Below, piece after piece: positions 25,267 through 33,774 of a stretch of DNA of 33,774 bases. The stretch is from positions 1 through 33,774 of the forward strand of contig CAMATD010000027.1 in the NCBI GenBank assembly GCA_945860785.1. The letters are read 5' to 3'. Position numbers and translations under genes: made by a program. How positions within the stretch are numbered: the first letter of the stretch is position 1; every line of letters begins with the position of its first letter. This stretch comes from Variovorax sp. YR752 (GTDB lineage: Bacteria > Pseudomonadota > Gammaproteobacteria > Burkholderiales > Burkholderiaceae_C). A model generated the notes under the pieces. The model searched no databases and was not told where the DNA came from. It saw only the letters and a program-made list of their open reading frames with translations.

Positions 25267-26090
25267 GTCTCGTATTCGCAGGCGTTTGCAGTCACGCCCC
25301 CGGCATCACCGGCCGCGCCCACCTGGCCGACCCGGCCGTGAAGGACGAGTTCCACGCGCAGTTCCACCGCTTCGGCGAAGCGATGCGCGCGACGAAGCCC
25401 GACGCGGTGATCGTCATCGCCGCCGAGCACTTCGCGAACTTCTTCATGAACAACATGCCGGCCTACGCCATCGGCATGGCCGACAGCTACGAAGGCCCGA
25501 TCGAAGACCCAAAGTGGCTCGGCATCGAGAAGACCACGGTGCCCGGCGACGCAGCGCTCTCGCAGCGCCTGATCCGCGAAGTGATGCAGACGGTGGACGT
25601 GGCCTACGCGGAAGAATGGAAGTTCGACCACGGCATCATGGTGCCGCTCCACTTCCTCACGCCAGACTTCGACACGAAGATCATCCCCGTGAACATCAAC
25701 TGCCAGGGCCCACCGCTCACGCCGCTGCACCGCGCCTGGGCTTTCGGCGAGGCATTGCGCCGCGCCTGCGACAAGGCGCCCGAACGCATCGCGCTGGTGG
25801 GCACCGGCGGCATCTCGCACTGGCCAGCCACGCCCGACTCAGGCAAGGTGAATGCCGAGTGGGACGCCGAGTTCATGCGCCGCTGGTGCGCCAACGACCG
25901 CGAGGCGCTGCTCTCGCAGGCCGACTACAACGACGAGGCCACCTACCGCGAAGCGGGCCAGGGCGGCTTCGAGATCCGCACCTTCCTGAGCGTGGCGGCC
26001 GCCGCGCGCGGCAAGGGCGAGATCCTTCACATGAAAGCCATTCCGATCTTCGCGGTGACCTGCACGGCCGCCACGATGTCGGTGGAATGA
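25263..26090 (+). CDS. LigB-type extradiol ring-cleavage dioxygenase, probable homoprotocatechuate 2,3-dioxygenase
   Basis: A 275-residue class III Fe(II) dioxygenase. Candidate iron and catalytic histidines are His11 (CSHAPG), His56 (AAEHFANFF), His123 (FDHGIMVPLHFL) and His186 (GTGGISHWP). The layout is closer to the LigB/MhpB branch than to enterobacterial HpaD. Position between hpaE and hpaF points to 3,4-dihydroxyphenylacetate as substrate, giving 5-carboxymethyl-2-hydroxymuconate semialdehyde. This assignment rests on context, and related catechols are possible. It is coupled to the LigA-type gene by a four-base overlap and is 13 bases from hpaF. Confidence 0.85.
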   Translation: MSLVFAGVCSHAPGITGRAHLADPAVKDEFHAQFHRFGEAMRATKPDAVIVIAAEHFANFFMNNMPAYAIGMADSYEGPIEDPKWLGIEKTTVPGDAALSQRLIREVMQTVDVAYAEEWKFDHGIMVPLHFLTPDFDTKIIPVNINCQGPPLTPLHRAWAFGEALRRACDKAPERIALVGTGGISHWPATPDSGKVNAEWDAEFMRRWCANDREALLSQADYNDEATYREAGQGGFEIRTFLSVAAAARGKGEILHMKAIPIFAVTCTAATMSVE

Positions 26091-26103
26091 ACGGAGCCAC
26101 GAC

Positions 26104-26511
26104 ATGCCGCACCTGGTGATTCTCTACACGCCCAATCTCGAAGCCGAGACCGACATGTCGGCGCTGTGCCGCACGCTGGCCGACACCATGCTCGCGCAGC
26201 GCGACGAAGCCGGCAAGCAGGTCTTCCCGACCGGCGGCACGCGCGTGCTGGCCTACCCCGCCGCACATTACGCAGTGGCCGACGGCAAGGCCGACTACGC
26301 CTTCGTGTACCTCAACATCCGCATGGCCGCGGGGCGCTCGGAGGCCGTGAAGAAAAAGGCCGGCGACGAATTGCTGGCGGATGTGCGCGCGCATTTCGAG
26401 CCCATCTTCGACAAGCGCCACATCGGCATCACCCTGCAGATCGACGAAAGCCAGGGACAGGTGTACGACGGCAAGCACAGCAACCTGCACCCCTTGTTCA
26501 ACAAGTCCTGA
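26104..26511 (+). CDS. hpaF: 5-carboxymethyl-2-hydroxymuconate delta-isomerase
   Basis: A 135-residue tautomerase-superfamily enzyme that isomerises 5-carboxymethyl-2-hydroxymuconate after HpaE. The second residue is proline (MPHLVILYT), which becomes the catalytic N-terminal proline after removal of methionine. Later segments [17 protein letters not shown] and [10 protein letters not shown] fit HpaF. Length matches the family. It lies 13 bases behind the dioxygenase gene and 13 bases before hpaH. Confidence 0.93.
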   Translation: MPHLVILYTPNLEAETDMSALCRTLADTMLAQRDEAGKQVFPTGGTRVLAYPAAHYAVADGKADYAFVYLNIRMAAGRSEAVKKKAGDELLADVRAHFEPIFDKRHIGITLQIDESQGQVYDGKHSNLHPLFNKS

Positions 26512-26524
26512 GAAGCGAGTCGCC

Positions 26525-27328
26525 ATGCTGTCCACAGCCAACATCGCCCAACTGGCCGCCGAGCTGCACGAGAGCGAGACCTCGCGCGTGCAGCTCGAGC
26601 ACTTCTCCAAGCGCTTTCCGGAGATGACCATCGAGGACGGCTACGCCATCTCGCGCGAATGGGTGAAGAACAAGATTGCCGGCGGCCGCATCGTCAAGGG
26701 CCACAAGATCGGCCTGACCTCGCGCGCGATGCAGTTGTCGAGCCAGATCACCGAGCCCGACTACGGCACGCTGCTCGACGACATGTTCTTCGAGCAGGGC
26801 GGCGACATCCCGTTCAAGCGCTTCATCGCGCCGCGCATCGAGGTGGAGCTGGCCTTCATCCTCGGCAAGAAGCTGCAGGGCCCGAATGTCACGATCTTCG
26901 ACGTGCTGGCCGCCACCGACTACGTGGTGCCCGCCATCGAGATCATCGATGCGCGCATCGAGCAGTTCGACCGCCACACCAAGGCGCCGCGCAAGGTGTT
27001 CGACACCATCGCCGACAACGCGGCCAATGCAGGCATCGTGATGGGTGGCCGACCGGTGAAGCCCGATGCGGTGGACCTGCGCTGGGTCAGCGCCCTGCTC
27101 TACAAGAACGGCGTGATCGAGGAATCGGGCGTGGCCGCGGCCGTGCTCAACCATCCCGCCACCGGCGTGGCGTGGCTCGCGAACAAGCTCGCGCCTTGGG
27201 ACGAATACCTCGAAGCAGGTGAAGTGGTTCTGGGCGGCTCCTTCACGCGACCGACCACCGCCGTGCCCGGCGACACCTTCCACGCCGACTACGGCCCGCT
27301 CGGCGCCATCGCGTTCCGCTTCGTCTGA
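26525..27328 (+). CDS. hpaH: 2-oxo-hept-4-ene-1,7-dioate hydratase
   Basis: A 267-residue fumarylacetoacetate-hydrolase-fold hydratase (HpaH/MhpD group) that adds water to 2-oxohept-3-ene-1,7-dioate, giving the HpaI substrate. Seen are the family start [33 protein letters not shown], the metal-binding [13 protein letters not shown] and [19 protein letters not shown]. The C-terminal [10 protein letters not shown] and [15 protein letters not shown] are intact. No lesion was found in this gene. Confidence 0.94.
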   Translation: MLSTANIAQLAAELHESETSRVQLEHFSKRFPEMTIEDGYAISREWVKNKIAGGRIVKGHKIGLTSRAMQLSSQITEPDYGTLLDDMFFEQGGDIPFKRFIAPRIEVELAFILGKKLQGPNVTIFDVLAATDYVVPAIEIIDARIEQFDRHTKAPRKVFDTIADNAANAGIVMGGRPVKPDAVDLRWVSALLYKNGVIEESGVAAAVLNHPATGVAWLANKLAPWDEYLEAGEVVLGGSFTRPTTAVPGDTFHADYGPLGAIAFRFV

Positions 27329-27343
27329 AGAAGAAAGCCTTTC

Positions 27344-28128
27344 ATGCAAACCCCCCTCAACACCTTCAAGCAGGCCATGCAGGCCGGCCAGCCGAAGATC
27401 GGCCTCTGGGTCGGCCTGGCCGACGGCTACGTCGCCGAGATCCTCGCCGGCACCGGCTACGACTGGCTGCTGATCGACGGCGAGCACGCGCCCAACGACG
27501 TGCGCTCGGTGCTCGCGCAGCTGCAGGGCATTTCGAGCGCGGGGTCGGCACAGCCCGAATCGGAACGCTCGCACCCGATCGTGCGCATCCCGACCGGCGA
27601 CACCACGCTGATCAAGCAGTACCTCGACATCGGTGCGCAGACGCTGCTGGTACCGATGGTCGACACGGCCGAGCAGGCCGCGCGGCTGGTGCAGGGCATG
27701 CGCTAGCTACCCGCCCGAAGGCATCCGCGGCATGGGCAGCGCGCTGGCGCGTGCCTCGCGCTGGCAGACCTACCCCAACTACCTGCATGAAGCCAACGCG
27801 CAGACCTGCCTGCTGGTGCAGGCCGAGACGGTGGAAGCGATGAAGAACCTCGACGCCATCGCCGCCACGCCGGGCGTGGACGGCGTGTTCATCGGCCCGG
27901 CCGACCTGTCGGCCTCGATGGGTTTCGTGGGCCAGCCGAACCATCCGGAAGGCCGGCAAGGCGCCGGGCATTCTCTCGACCACCGAGGAGCAGGCGCGCA
28001 AGTGGCTCGCGGCCGGCGCGCTGTTCGTGGCCGTGGGCGTGGACACCGTCGTGCTCGCGGCGGCCGCGAAGCAGTTGCTGTCGAAATACAAGAACGCTTC
28101 GGGCGCCGTGACACCCAACGGATACTGA
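27344..28128 (+). pseudogene. hpaI: 4-hydroxy-2-oxoheptanedioate aldolase HpaI, interrupted twice
   Basis: Class II metal-dependent pyruvate aldolase of the HpcH/HpaI family, the last pathway step giving pyruvate and succinic semialdehyde. Seen are [62 protein letters not shown] and [19 protein letters not shown]. Two lesions break it. At 27701-27710 a 4-base GCTA duplication creates TAG after residue 120; removing it restores [13 protein letters not shown]. At about 27945 the frame shifts and about 13 residues expected between HPE and RKAGKAPG are missing, best explained by loss of about 41 bases. These are not simple homopolymer slips, so this copy may be truly inactive, unless the assembly is wrong. 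Confidence 0.8.
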
Positions 28129-28153
28129 ACCCCTTTCACACCCGGAGCTCCAG

Positions 28154-28621
28154 ATGCAACGCATGACTTTGGCGGCCATGGCCGCGACAGCCACCCTGTT
28201 CCTCGCGGCCTGCGCCCAGCCGGCCAGGAGCCCCATGGCCCAGGCGCAACAGGAAGCGAACCGCCAGACCGTGCTCGCCTTCTACGAAAAGGGACTCAAC
28301 CAGAAGGACGCCGACGCGGCCCTGCAGTACGTGGGCAACCGCTACGTGCAACACAACCCCACCGCGGCCGACGGTCCGGAAGGCTTTCGCAAGTTCATCG
28401 GCTTCCTGCGCGAAAAGTTTCCGAAATCGCGCAACGACATCAAGCGCAGCTTCGTCGATGGCGACTACGTGATCCTGCATGTGAACTCGGTGCGCGAACC
28501 GGGCACGCGCGGCAGCGCCATCGTGGACATCTTCAAGCTCGAAAACGGAAAGATCGTCGAGCACTGGGACGTGGTGCAACCTGTTCCGGAAACTGCCGCC
28601 AACAAGCACGGGATGTTCTGA
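28154..28621 (+). CDS. NTF2/SnoaL-like lipoprotein
   Basis: A 155-residue protein with a lipoprotein signal (ATLFLAAC, lipidated Cys20) followed by one SnoaL-like NTF2 fold domain. Typical segments are [44 protein letters not shown] and [20 protein letters not shown]. Members bind or turn over small organic molecules; several are of unknown function. It stands 25 bases after hpaI and 4 bases before the dehydratase gene, so it is co-transcribed. An envelope location is inferred from the lipobox. Confidence 0.87.
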   Translation: MQRMTLAAMAATATLFLAACAQPARSPMAQAQQEANRQTVLAFYEKGLNQKDADAALQYVGNRYVQHNPTAADGPEGFRKFIGFLREKFPKSRNDIKRSFVDGDYVILHVNSVREPGTRGSAIVDIFKLENGKIVEHWDVVQPVPETAANKHGMF

Positions 28622-28625
28622 CGAC

Positions 28626-30358
28626 ATGACCGCGCCTGTCGATCCATCCAAGCGCTTTCGCTCCGCCACCATCCGCGAAGGCACGATCCGCGCGACCACG
28701 CGCAGCTTCCTGCATGCGCTGGGCCAGGACGACGAGGACATCGCGCGCCCGCACATCGGCGTGTTCCACACCGGCGGCGAGATGAGCCCGTGCAACCTCA
28801 ACCTGCGCGAGCAGGCGCAGCATGCCAAGATGGGCATCTACGTGGGGGCGGCACGCCGCACGAATGCCCGGTGGTGTCGGTGAGCGACGGGCTCACCATG
28901 GCGCATTCGGGCATGCGCTTCTCGCTGATCTCGCGCGAGCTGATTGCCGACAGCGTCGAGGCCTCGACGCGCGGCCACCAGTGGGACGGCATCTTCGCCA
29001 TCGGCGCCTGCGACAAGAACCTGCCGGGCCTGATGATGGGCATGGTGCGCTGCAATGTGCCCAGCGTTTTCGTGCATGGCGGCTCTGCCCTGCCGGGGCA
29101 GATGCCCGGGCCCGACGGACGCGATCTCAACGTGGTCGATACCTACGAGACCATCGGCAAGGTGCTGGCCGGCACGGCCACGCACGACGAACTCGAAGCG
29201 ATGAGCCGCGCCTGCCTGCCGACGGCCGGCGCTTGTGCGGGCCAGTTCACGGCCAACACGATGGGCATGGTGTCCGAGGCGCTGGGCCTCGCGCCCATCG
29301 GTTCGAGCATGGTGCCGGCCGTGTTCAGCGAACGCGCGCCGCTGATGCGCCGCGCCGCGAAGAACCTGATGAAGGCGGTGATGGGCGACAGTCCGCTGCC
29401 GCGCGACATCGTGACGCGCAAGGCGCTCGAAAACGCCTGCGCCGTGGTGTCGGCCACCGGCGGCTCGACGAATGCCGCGCTGCATCTGCCGGCGATTGCG
29501 CACGAGGCCGGCATCAGGTTCCATCTGGACGACGTGGCCGAGATCTTCGCGCGCACACCGCTCATCGCCGACCTGCGGCCGGGCGGCCAGTACCTCGCGC
29601 GCGACGTGTTCTACATCGGCGGCGCGGGCGTGATCCTGCGCACGCTGCTGGAGCAGGGCTTCCTGCATGGCGACGCGCTGACCTTCACCGGCCGCATGAT
29701 GGCCGAGGAACTGGCCGATGCCGCCGCGCCCGATGGCCGCGTGGTGCGCGAGGCCGGCAATCCGATCACGCGCGACGGCGGCCTCGCGGTGCTCAAGGGC
29801 AACCTCTGCCCCGACGGCGCGCTGCTCAAGACGGCGGGATTGCAAGGCCTGGTGTTCCGCGGCCCGGCGCGCGTCTTCGACTCGGAAGAGGAAGCGCAGA
29901 CCGCCGTGCAGAACCACCGCTACGAACCCGGCGACGTGATCGTGATCCGCAACGAAGGCCCCAGGGGCAGCCCCGGCATGCGCGAGATGCTGGGCATCAC
30001 CGCCCTGCTCTACGGCCAGGGCATGGGCGACAAGGTGGCGCTCCTGACCGACGGGCGCTTCTCGGGCGCCACGCGCGGCCTGTGCATCGGCTATGCGGGG
30101 CCGGAGGCGGCCGACGGCGGGCCGATTGCGGCGCTGCGCGACGGCGACATCGTGTCCATCGACGCGCGCGCCGAGGCGCGGTCGATCTCAGTGGCGCTGA
30201 CCGCCGAAGAAATCTCCGGACGACTGGCCCGACGTGAGGTAAACGCGGGGGCGCCAAAGGGTGGTTTGTTGGAAAAATACGCGCTCACCGTGCGCCCTGC
30301 CTACCAGGGCGCCGTGACCCACTCGGGCGCGGTCACCTGGCTGCGCGACGAGTCTTGA
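28626..30358 (+). CDS. IlvD/Edd-family dehydratase, one frameshift
   Basis: Iron-sulphur dehydratase of about 577 residues, related to dihydroxy-acid dehydratase and to sugar acid dehydratases. All three expected cluster cysteines are present: Cys56 in GEMSPCN, one in [10 protein letters not shown] and one in [13 protein letters not shown]. Other family blocks are [26 protein letters not shown] and [15 protein letters not shown]. The frame breaks in a G run at 28844-28848: one missing G joins GIYVG to [15 protein letters not shown]. The gene sits in a catabolic operon next to a Bug receptor and a class II aldolase, so a catabolic hydroxy acid or aldonate is a better guess than branched-chain amino acid synthesis. 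The substrate is not known. Confidence 0.87.
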
Positions 30359-30395
30359 TCCTCCACAACCACCACCATCCGGAGAGAGACCCCTC

Positions 30396-31388
30396 ATGAA
30401 CTTCACCCGCCGCCACATGCTGCAGACCACCGGCGCCTCGGCGCTGCTCGCCGGTATCGGCCAGCAGGCCTTCGCGCAAGCGTCGTCGATCGAAACCGCG
30501 ACCATCGTCACCGGCTTCGCGGCCGGCGGCACCTCGGACACGACCTGCCGGCGCCTGGCGCTGAAGCTCAGCCCCGACTACGCCAGGACGGCGGTGGTGG
30601 AGAACCGCACCGGCGCGGGCGGCCAGATCGCGGTGAGCTACGTGAAAGGCCGGCCGGCCGACGGCACGACGATCCTGCAGACGCCGACCTCGATCCTCAC
30701 GATCTACCCGCACATCTACAAGAAGCTGCCGTACGACCCGATGGTGGACATCACCCCCGTCAGCATCGCCTGCATCTTCGACTTCGGCTTTGCCGTCGGC
30801 CCGGCCGTGCCGCTCAGCGTGAAGACCGTGCCCGAATTCCTCGCCTGGGCCAAGACCAATCCGGCCGGCGCCAACTACGGCTCGCCAGCCGCGGGTTCCA
30901 CGCCGCACTTCATCGGTGCGCTGCTGGGCATGCAGGCCGGCGTCGACCTCAAGCACGCCGGCTACCGCGGCACGCAGCCGGCCATGCTCGACCTGCTGGG
31001 CAGCAACATCTCGGCGGTGTCGGGGCCCATCGGCGACATCACGCAGCATCTGCCATCGGGCAAGGTCCGCATCCTGGGCGTGTCGGGTGCCAAGCGCAGC
31101 CGCTTCGCGCCGGACGTGCCGACCTTCGGCGAGCAGGGCATCAAGAACATGGCGCACAGCGAATGGTTCGCCTTCTTCCTGCCGGCCAAGGCATCGCCCG
31201 AGCTGGTGGCGCGCCTGAACACCACGATGAAGAACGCTCTTGCACAGAAGGACGTGATCGACGGCCTCGGCACCTGCGGGCTGGAGGCCATGTCCTCCAC
31301 GCCTGCGGAGCTGACCGAGCTGCTCAAGAAAGACACCGCCAAGTGGGCGCCGATCGTCAAGGACGTCGGCTTCACCGCGGAGGGATAA
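30396..31388 (+). CDS. Bug-family periplasmic solute receptor
   Basis: A 330-residue exported substrate-binding protein of the tripartite tricarboxylate transporter family. The signal peptide carries a twin-arginine motif (TRRHMLQTT) and ends near AFAQA (about residue 28). Family features are TIVTGFAAGGTSDTTCRRLA, VVENRTGAGGQIAV, KKLPYDPMVDITPVS and NYGSPAAGSTPHFIG. A GGAGAG ribosome site precedes the ATG. There are no TctA or TctB genes here. It differs clearly from the Bug protein at 23956, so the operon has two receptors, presumably for different ligands. Confidence 0.93.
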   Translation: MNFTRRHMLQTTGASALLAGIGQQAFAQASSIETATIVTGFAAGGTSDTTCRRLALKLSPDYARTAVVENRTGAGGQIAVSYVKGRPADGTTILQTPTSILTIYPHIYKKLPYDPMVDITPVSIACIFDFGFAVGPAVPLSVKTVPEFLAWAKTNPAGANYGSPAAGSTPHFIGALLGMQAGVDLKHAGYRGTQPAMLDLLGSNISAVSGPIGDITQHLPSGKVRILGVSGAKRSRFAPDVPTFGEQGIKNMAHSEWFAFFLPAKASPELVARLNTTMKNALAQKDVIDGLGTCGLEAMSSTPAELTELLKKDTAKWAPIVKDVGFTAEG

Positions 31389-31406
31389 CCGTATGAAGGA
31401 ACTGCA

Positions 31407-32185
31407 ATGAACACCCCGCTCGCCACCACTGCGCCATCGGCGCTGGTCCATCCCTCGATCCATCCCGACGAGCGCGCCGCGCGCGAAGAGCTCGCGGCCT
31501 GCTATCGCGTGTTCGCGATGCTGGGGTGGGTCGAGATGATCTACAACCACATCACGGTGCGGCTGCCCGACAGCGGGACGGGCGGCGAGAAGCAGTTCCT
31601 CATCAACCCCTTCGGTCTGCACTACAGCGAGGTCACGGCCAGCAACTTGGTGAAGATCGACCTGCACGGCAAGGTGCTCGACGGATGGTCCTACCCGGTG
31701 AACCCGGCCGGCTTCACGGTGCATGCCGCGATCCACGACGGCCTGCCCGGCGCGCATTGCGTGATGCACACGCACACCACGGCCGGCGTGGCCGTGGCCT
31801 GCCTGCAGGGCGGCCTGCAGCAGACCAATTTCTATACCGCCCAGCTGCACGGCATGGTGGCGTACCACGACTTCGAGGGCATCACGATCCATGCCGACGA
31901 AGGCCCGCGCCTGCTCAAGAGCATCGGCAGCCGCAACGCGGTGATCCTGCGCAACCACGGCCTGCTGGCCTGGGGGCAGACGCTGCCGCAGACCTTTGCG
32001 ATCCTGTGGACCCTGCAGCGCGCCTGCGAGATCCAGATGGCGACCTTCTCGATGGGCGCGGCCATTCCGGTGAGCGAAGAGATTGCGCAGCGCTGCAGTT
32101 CAGCCCCGCGCATGGCGCCGGGCAGGATGTTTTCAATGCCCTCGTCCGCCAGGTGGACCGCATCGACCCCAGCTACCGCAACTGA
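31407..32185 (+). CDS. Class II aldolase/adducin-family protein, one frameshift
   Basis: Zinc-dependent aldolase or decarboxylase-fold protein of about 259 residues (fuculose-phosphate aldolase / adducin head family). Metal ligands are expected in MHTHT and in the NHG of LRNHGLLAWG. The start has YRVFAMLGWVEMIYNHITVRLP, typical of the family. The ATG at 31407 has AAGGA 6 bases upstream. The frame breaks after 32090: one missing G (CAGGCG read as CAGCG) joins EEIAQ to ALQFSPAHGAGQDVFNALVRQVD, restoring the usual C-terminus at 32185. It probably cleaves a hydroxy-oxo acid made by the neighbouring dehydratase and reductase, which is inference. Confidence 0.82.
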
Positions 32186-32198
32186 AGCGATGGATCCC

Positions 32199-33175
32199 AT
32201 GAAGATTTGTATTTACGGCACCGGTGCAATCGGCGGATGGATCGGCGTCGGCCTGGCCAAGGCCGGCGAACGGCTCAATGTGGTGGCGCGCGGCGCGACG
32301 TTCGACGCGTTGCAGCGCGACGGCCTGTCGCTGATGCGCGGCGACGTGCGCACGCGCGTGCCCGTCAATGCGGTGGCTGACCCCGAATCGCTCGGCGTGC
32401 AGGACCTGGTCGTGATCGCCGTGAAGGCGCCCGCGCTGCACAGCGTGGCCGAGCGCATCGGGCCGCTGATCGGGCGCGACACCATCGTGCTGGTCGCGAT
32501 GAACGGCGTGCCGTGGTGGTTCCTCGAAGGCAGTTTCGGCGGCGAGATCGCGGGGCACCGGCTTGCGACCGTGGACCCCGAGGGCGCGATTGCCAAGGCC
32601 ATTCCGGCGCGCAACGTGGTCGGCTGCGTGGTGCATGCGAGCTGTTCGCTCGACGGGCCGGGCGTGGTGCGGCATCACTTCGGCAACGGGCTGATCGTGG
32701 GCGAGCCTTCGGGCGAGGCCACGCCGCGCGTGAAGGAACTGGTCGAGCTGCTGAAGCGCGCCGGCATCGACACCACCTTGTCGCCGCAGATCCAGAAGGA
32801 CGTGTGGTTCAAGCTGTGGGGCAACATGACGGTGAACCCGATCAGCGCGCTGACCGGCGCCACCACCGATCTGATCATGGGCGACGACTACGTGCGCGGG
32901 TTCATCTCGGCCGTGATGCTCGAAGCCAAGGAGATCGGCCGGCGCATCGGCATCGAGATCACGCAGAGCCCCGAAGACCGGCATGCGGTGACGATGAAGC
33001 TCGGGGCATTCAAGACCTCGATGCTGCAGGACGTGGAGGCCGGGCGGTCGGTGGAGCTGGATGCGCTGGTGACGGTGGTGCGGGAGCTCGGTGAGCTGAC
33101 CGCAGTGGCCACGCCGTTCACCGACGCGTGCTGGGTCTCGCCCGCTTGCGCACGCGCCAGCTCGGCCTGTACTGA
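32199..33175 (+). CDS. Ketopantoate reductase (PanE/ApbA)-like protein, one frameshift
   Basis: NAD(P)H-dependent 2-oxo acid reductase of about 325 residues. The N-terminal Rossmann fold has GTGAIGG (residues 7-13). The C-terminal helical domain has the catalytic lysine and nearby asparagines in DVWFKLWGNMTVNPISALTG. The frame breaks near 33128: one missing base (probably C) joins ATPFTDA to LLGLARLRTRQLGLY and the stop at 33173. As sequenced, the first frame stays open to the window edge, antisense to the azoreductase gene. Start ATG at 32199; an in-frame ATG at 32190 is also possible. Given the operon, a catabolic 2-oxo/2-hydroxy acid interconversion is more likely than pantothenate synthesis. 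Confidence 0.82.
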
Positions 33176-33185
33176 AGCCCGGCCG

Positions 33186-33774
33186 TCAGGCTGCGCGTGC
33201 GAGCGCGACGGCCTCGTGCCGTGCCGCTTCGCGCGAGGCGGTGTCCACCTCCACACCCATCAGCGTCTTCTCGACCACGACCGTGTCGACCTGCTTCACG
33301 CCGATGAAGCGCAGCCAGGTCTCGATGTAGGGCTTCTGGAAATCCATCGCGTGGGCCGATCCGCCGTCGCCCAGCGGATAGTCCAGCCCGCGCGCGCACA
33401 CGACCGTGGCCTTGGGCGTGGTCAGCATGCCCGACATGCCGCTGGCATCGAAGCGGAAGAGCACGTCCTTGTGCGTCACCAGGTCGATCAGCTGCTTCAG
33501 CCGATACGGGATGCCGAAGTTCCACAAGGGCACGGCCAGCAGGATGTGATCGGCCGCATGGAACGGAACGGCGAGCCGTTCGATCTCGCTCCACGCCTGC
33601 CGCTGCGCGGCCGTTCGCTCGATGCCCTGGATGCCCGCGTACTTGGCCTCCATCATGTCCTGCGAAAGATCGGGCAGCGGCGTGTCCCAGAGATCGAGCA
33701 CCGTGAGCTTGCAACCGGCGTGATGCGTCTCGGCTGCGTCGATGAATGCGCGGGCGACTTCGATGCTGGCGGAG
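33186..33774 (-). CDS. FMN-dependent NADH azoreductase/quinone reductase-like protein, 5' end outside window
   Basis: Flavodoxin-fold oxidoreductase of the AzoR / NAD(P)H quinone reductase family; 196 residues are visible and a short N-terminal part is missing. The visible start SASIEVARAFIDAAE matches the helix after the FMN phosphate loop. Further features are TVLDLWDTPLPDL, ADHILLAVPLWNFGIPYRLKQLIDLV (the FMN-binding PxWNFG region) and the C-terminal FIGVKQVDTVVVEK. Members reduce quinones, azo dyes or nitro compounds. It is convergent with the reductase gene at 33175 and probably not part of the hpa operon. The internal GTG at 33701 is not the true start. Confidence 0.87.
   Translation of the reverse strand, partial: SASIEVARAFIDAAETHHAGCKLTVLDLWDTPLPDLSQDMMEAKYAGIQGIERTAAQRQAWSEIERLAVPFHAADHILLAVPLWNFGIPYRLKQLIDLVTHKDVLFRFDASGMSGMLTTPKATVVCARGLDYPLGDGGSAHAMDFQKPYIETWLRFIGVKQVDTVVVEKTLMGVEVDTASREAARHEAVALARAA

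Noticed and set aside
25244..26119. A 291-codon plus-strand frame overlapping the LigB-type gene
   Set aside because: It is an Arg/Gly/His-rich alternate frame; the frame at 25263 has the dioxygenase histidine motifs and the four-base overlap with the upstream gene.
20647..33175. Programmed frameshifting as the cause of the many broken frames
   Set aside because: The lesions are of different kinds and directions, lack a common slippery site or downstream structure, and occur in enzymes that are made without frameshifting in related bacteria.
1..33774. Mobile elements, phage genes, CRISPR arrays, tRNA or rRNA genes
   Set aside because: No transposase, integrase, regularly spaced repeats or recognisable RNA gene sequence was found on reading through the window.

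Overview
The window is GC-rich, densely coded bacterial DNA. Codon use, the gene set (RdgC, RadA, a CHCC zinc finger protein next to a branched-chain aminotransferase, a DUF2827 protein, Bug-type solute receptors, split hpaG1/hpaG2) and the short GC-rich intergenic regions point to a betaproteobacterium of the Comamonadaceae, most likely Variovorax or a close relative. This is inferred from recognised families, not from a database search. No rRNA, tRNA, CRISPR array, insertion sequence or phage gene was seen.

Layout. (1) 1-2666, minus strand: an allophanate hydrolase cut by the window edge, a REP-like inverted repeat and an exported M48 metallopeptidase. (2) 2744-9765, plus strand: an AmpG-like transporter, a ketosynthase/chain-length-factor pair of the aryl-polyene type, an OmpR-type two-component system and an O-antigen-ligase-like protein. 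(3) 9762-12061, minus strand: ilvE, a CHCC zinc finger gene and a DUF2827 gene, probably one operon. (4) 12172-20547: rdgC; a transporter plus M20 amidohydrolase operon divergent from an exported asparaginase followed by a LysR regulator; a small membrane protein; a lipoprotein with a strong terminator; radA. (5) 20647-33175, plus strand: about 12.5 kb of tightly packed genes behind a perfect palindromic operator. This begins as a homoprotocatechuate meta-cleavage operon (hpaR, G1, G2, E, a Bug receptor, a LigA/LigB-type dioxygenase pair, F, H, I). It continues without a clear break into an uncharacterised catabolic module (NTF2-like lipoprotein, IlvD/Edd dehydratase, second Bug receptor, class II aldolase, ketopantoate-reductase-like enzyme). 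(6) 33186 to the end, minus strand: an azoreductase-like gene cut by the window edge.

How the genes work together. In region 5 the dioxygenase pair would open the homoprotocatechuate ring, HpaE would oxidise the semialdehyde, and HpaG1/G2, HpaF, HpaH and HpaI would take the product to pyruvate and succinic semialdehyde. The upstream hydroxylase (hpaBC) and a succinic semialdehyde dehydrogenase are not in the window. The appended module looks like a dehydration, reduction and retro-aldol route for an unknown hydroxy acid.

Caveat. Thirteen reading-frame lesions interrupt otherwise conserved genes, ten of them from 21.5 kb onward. Most are single-base indels, often in short G/C runs, and no recognised gene carries an isolated nonsense substitution. 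This fits residual sequencing error better than gene decay, except possibly in hpaI, which has a 4-bp duplication and a deletion of about 41 bp.

Most interesting points: the C-terminal tail of RdgC resembles the SSB acidic tip; a LigA/LigB pair occupies the hpaD position; the module appended to the hpa operon is unexplained; and the ketosynthase/chain-length-factor pair lacks the rest of an aryl-polyene cluster.
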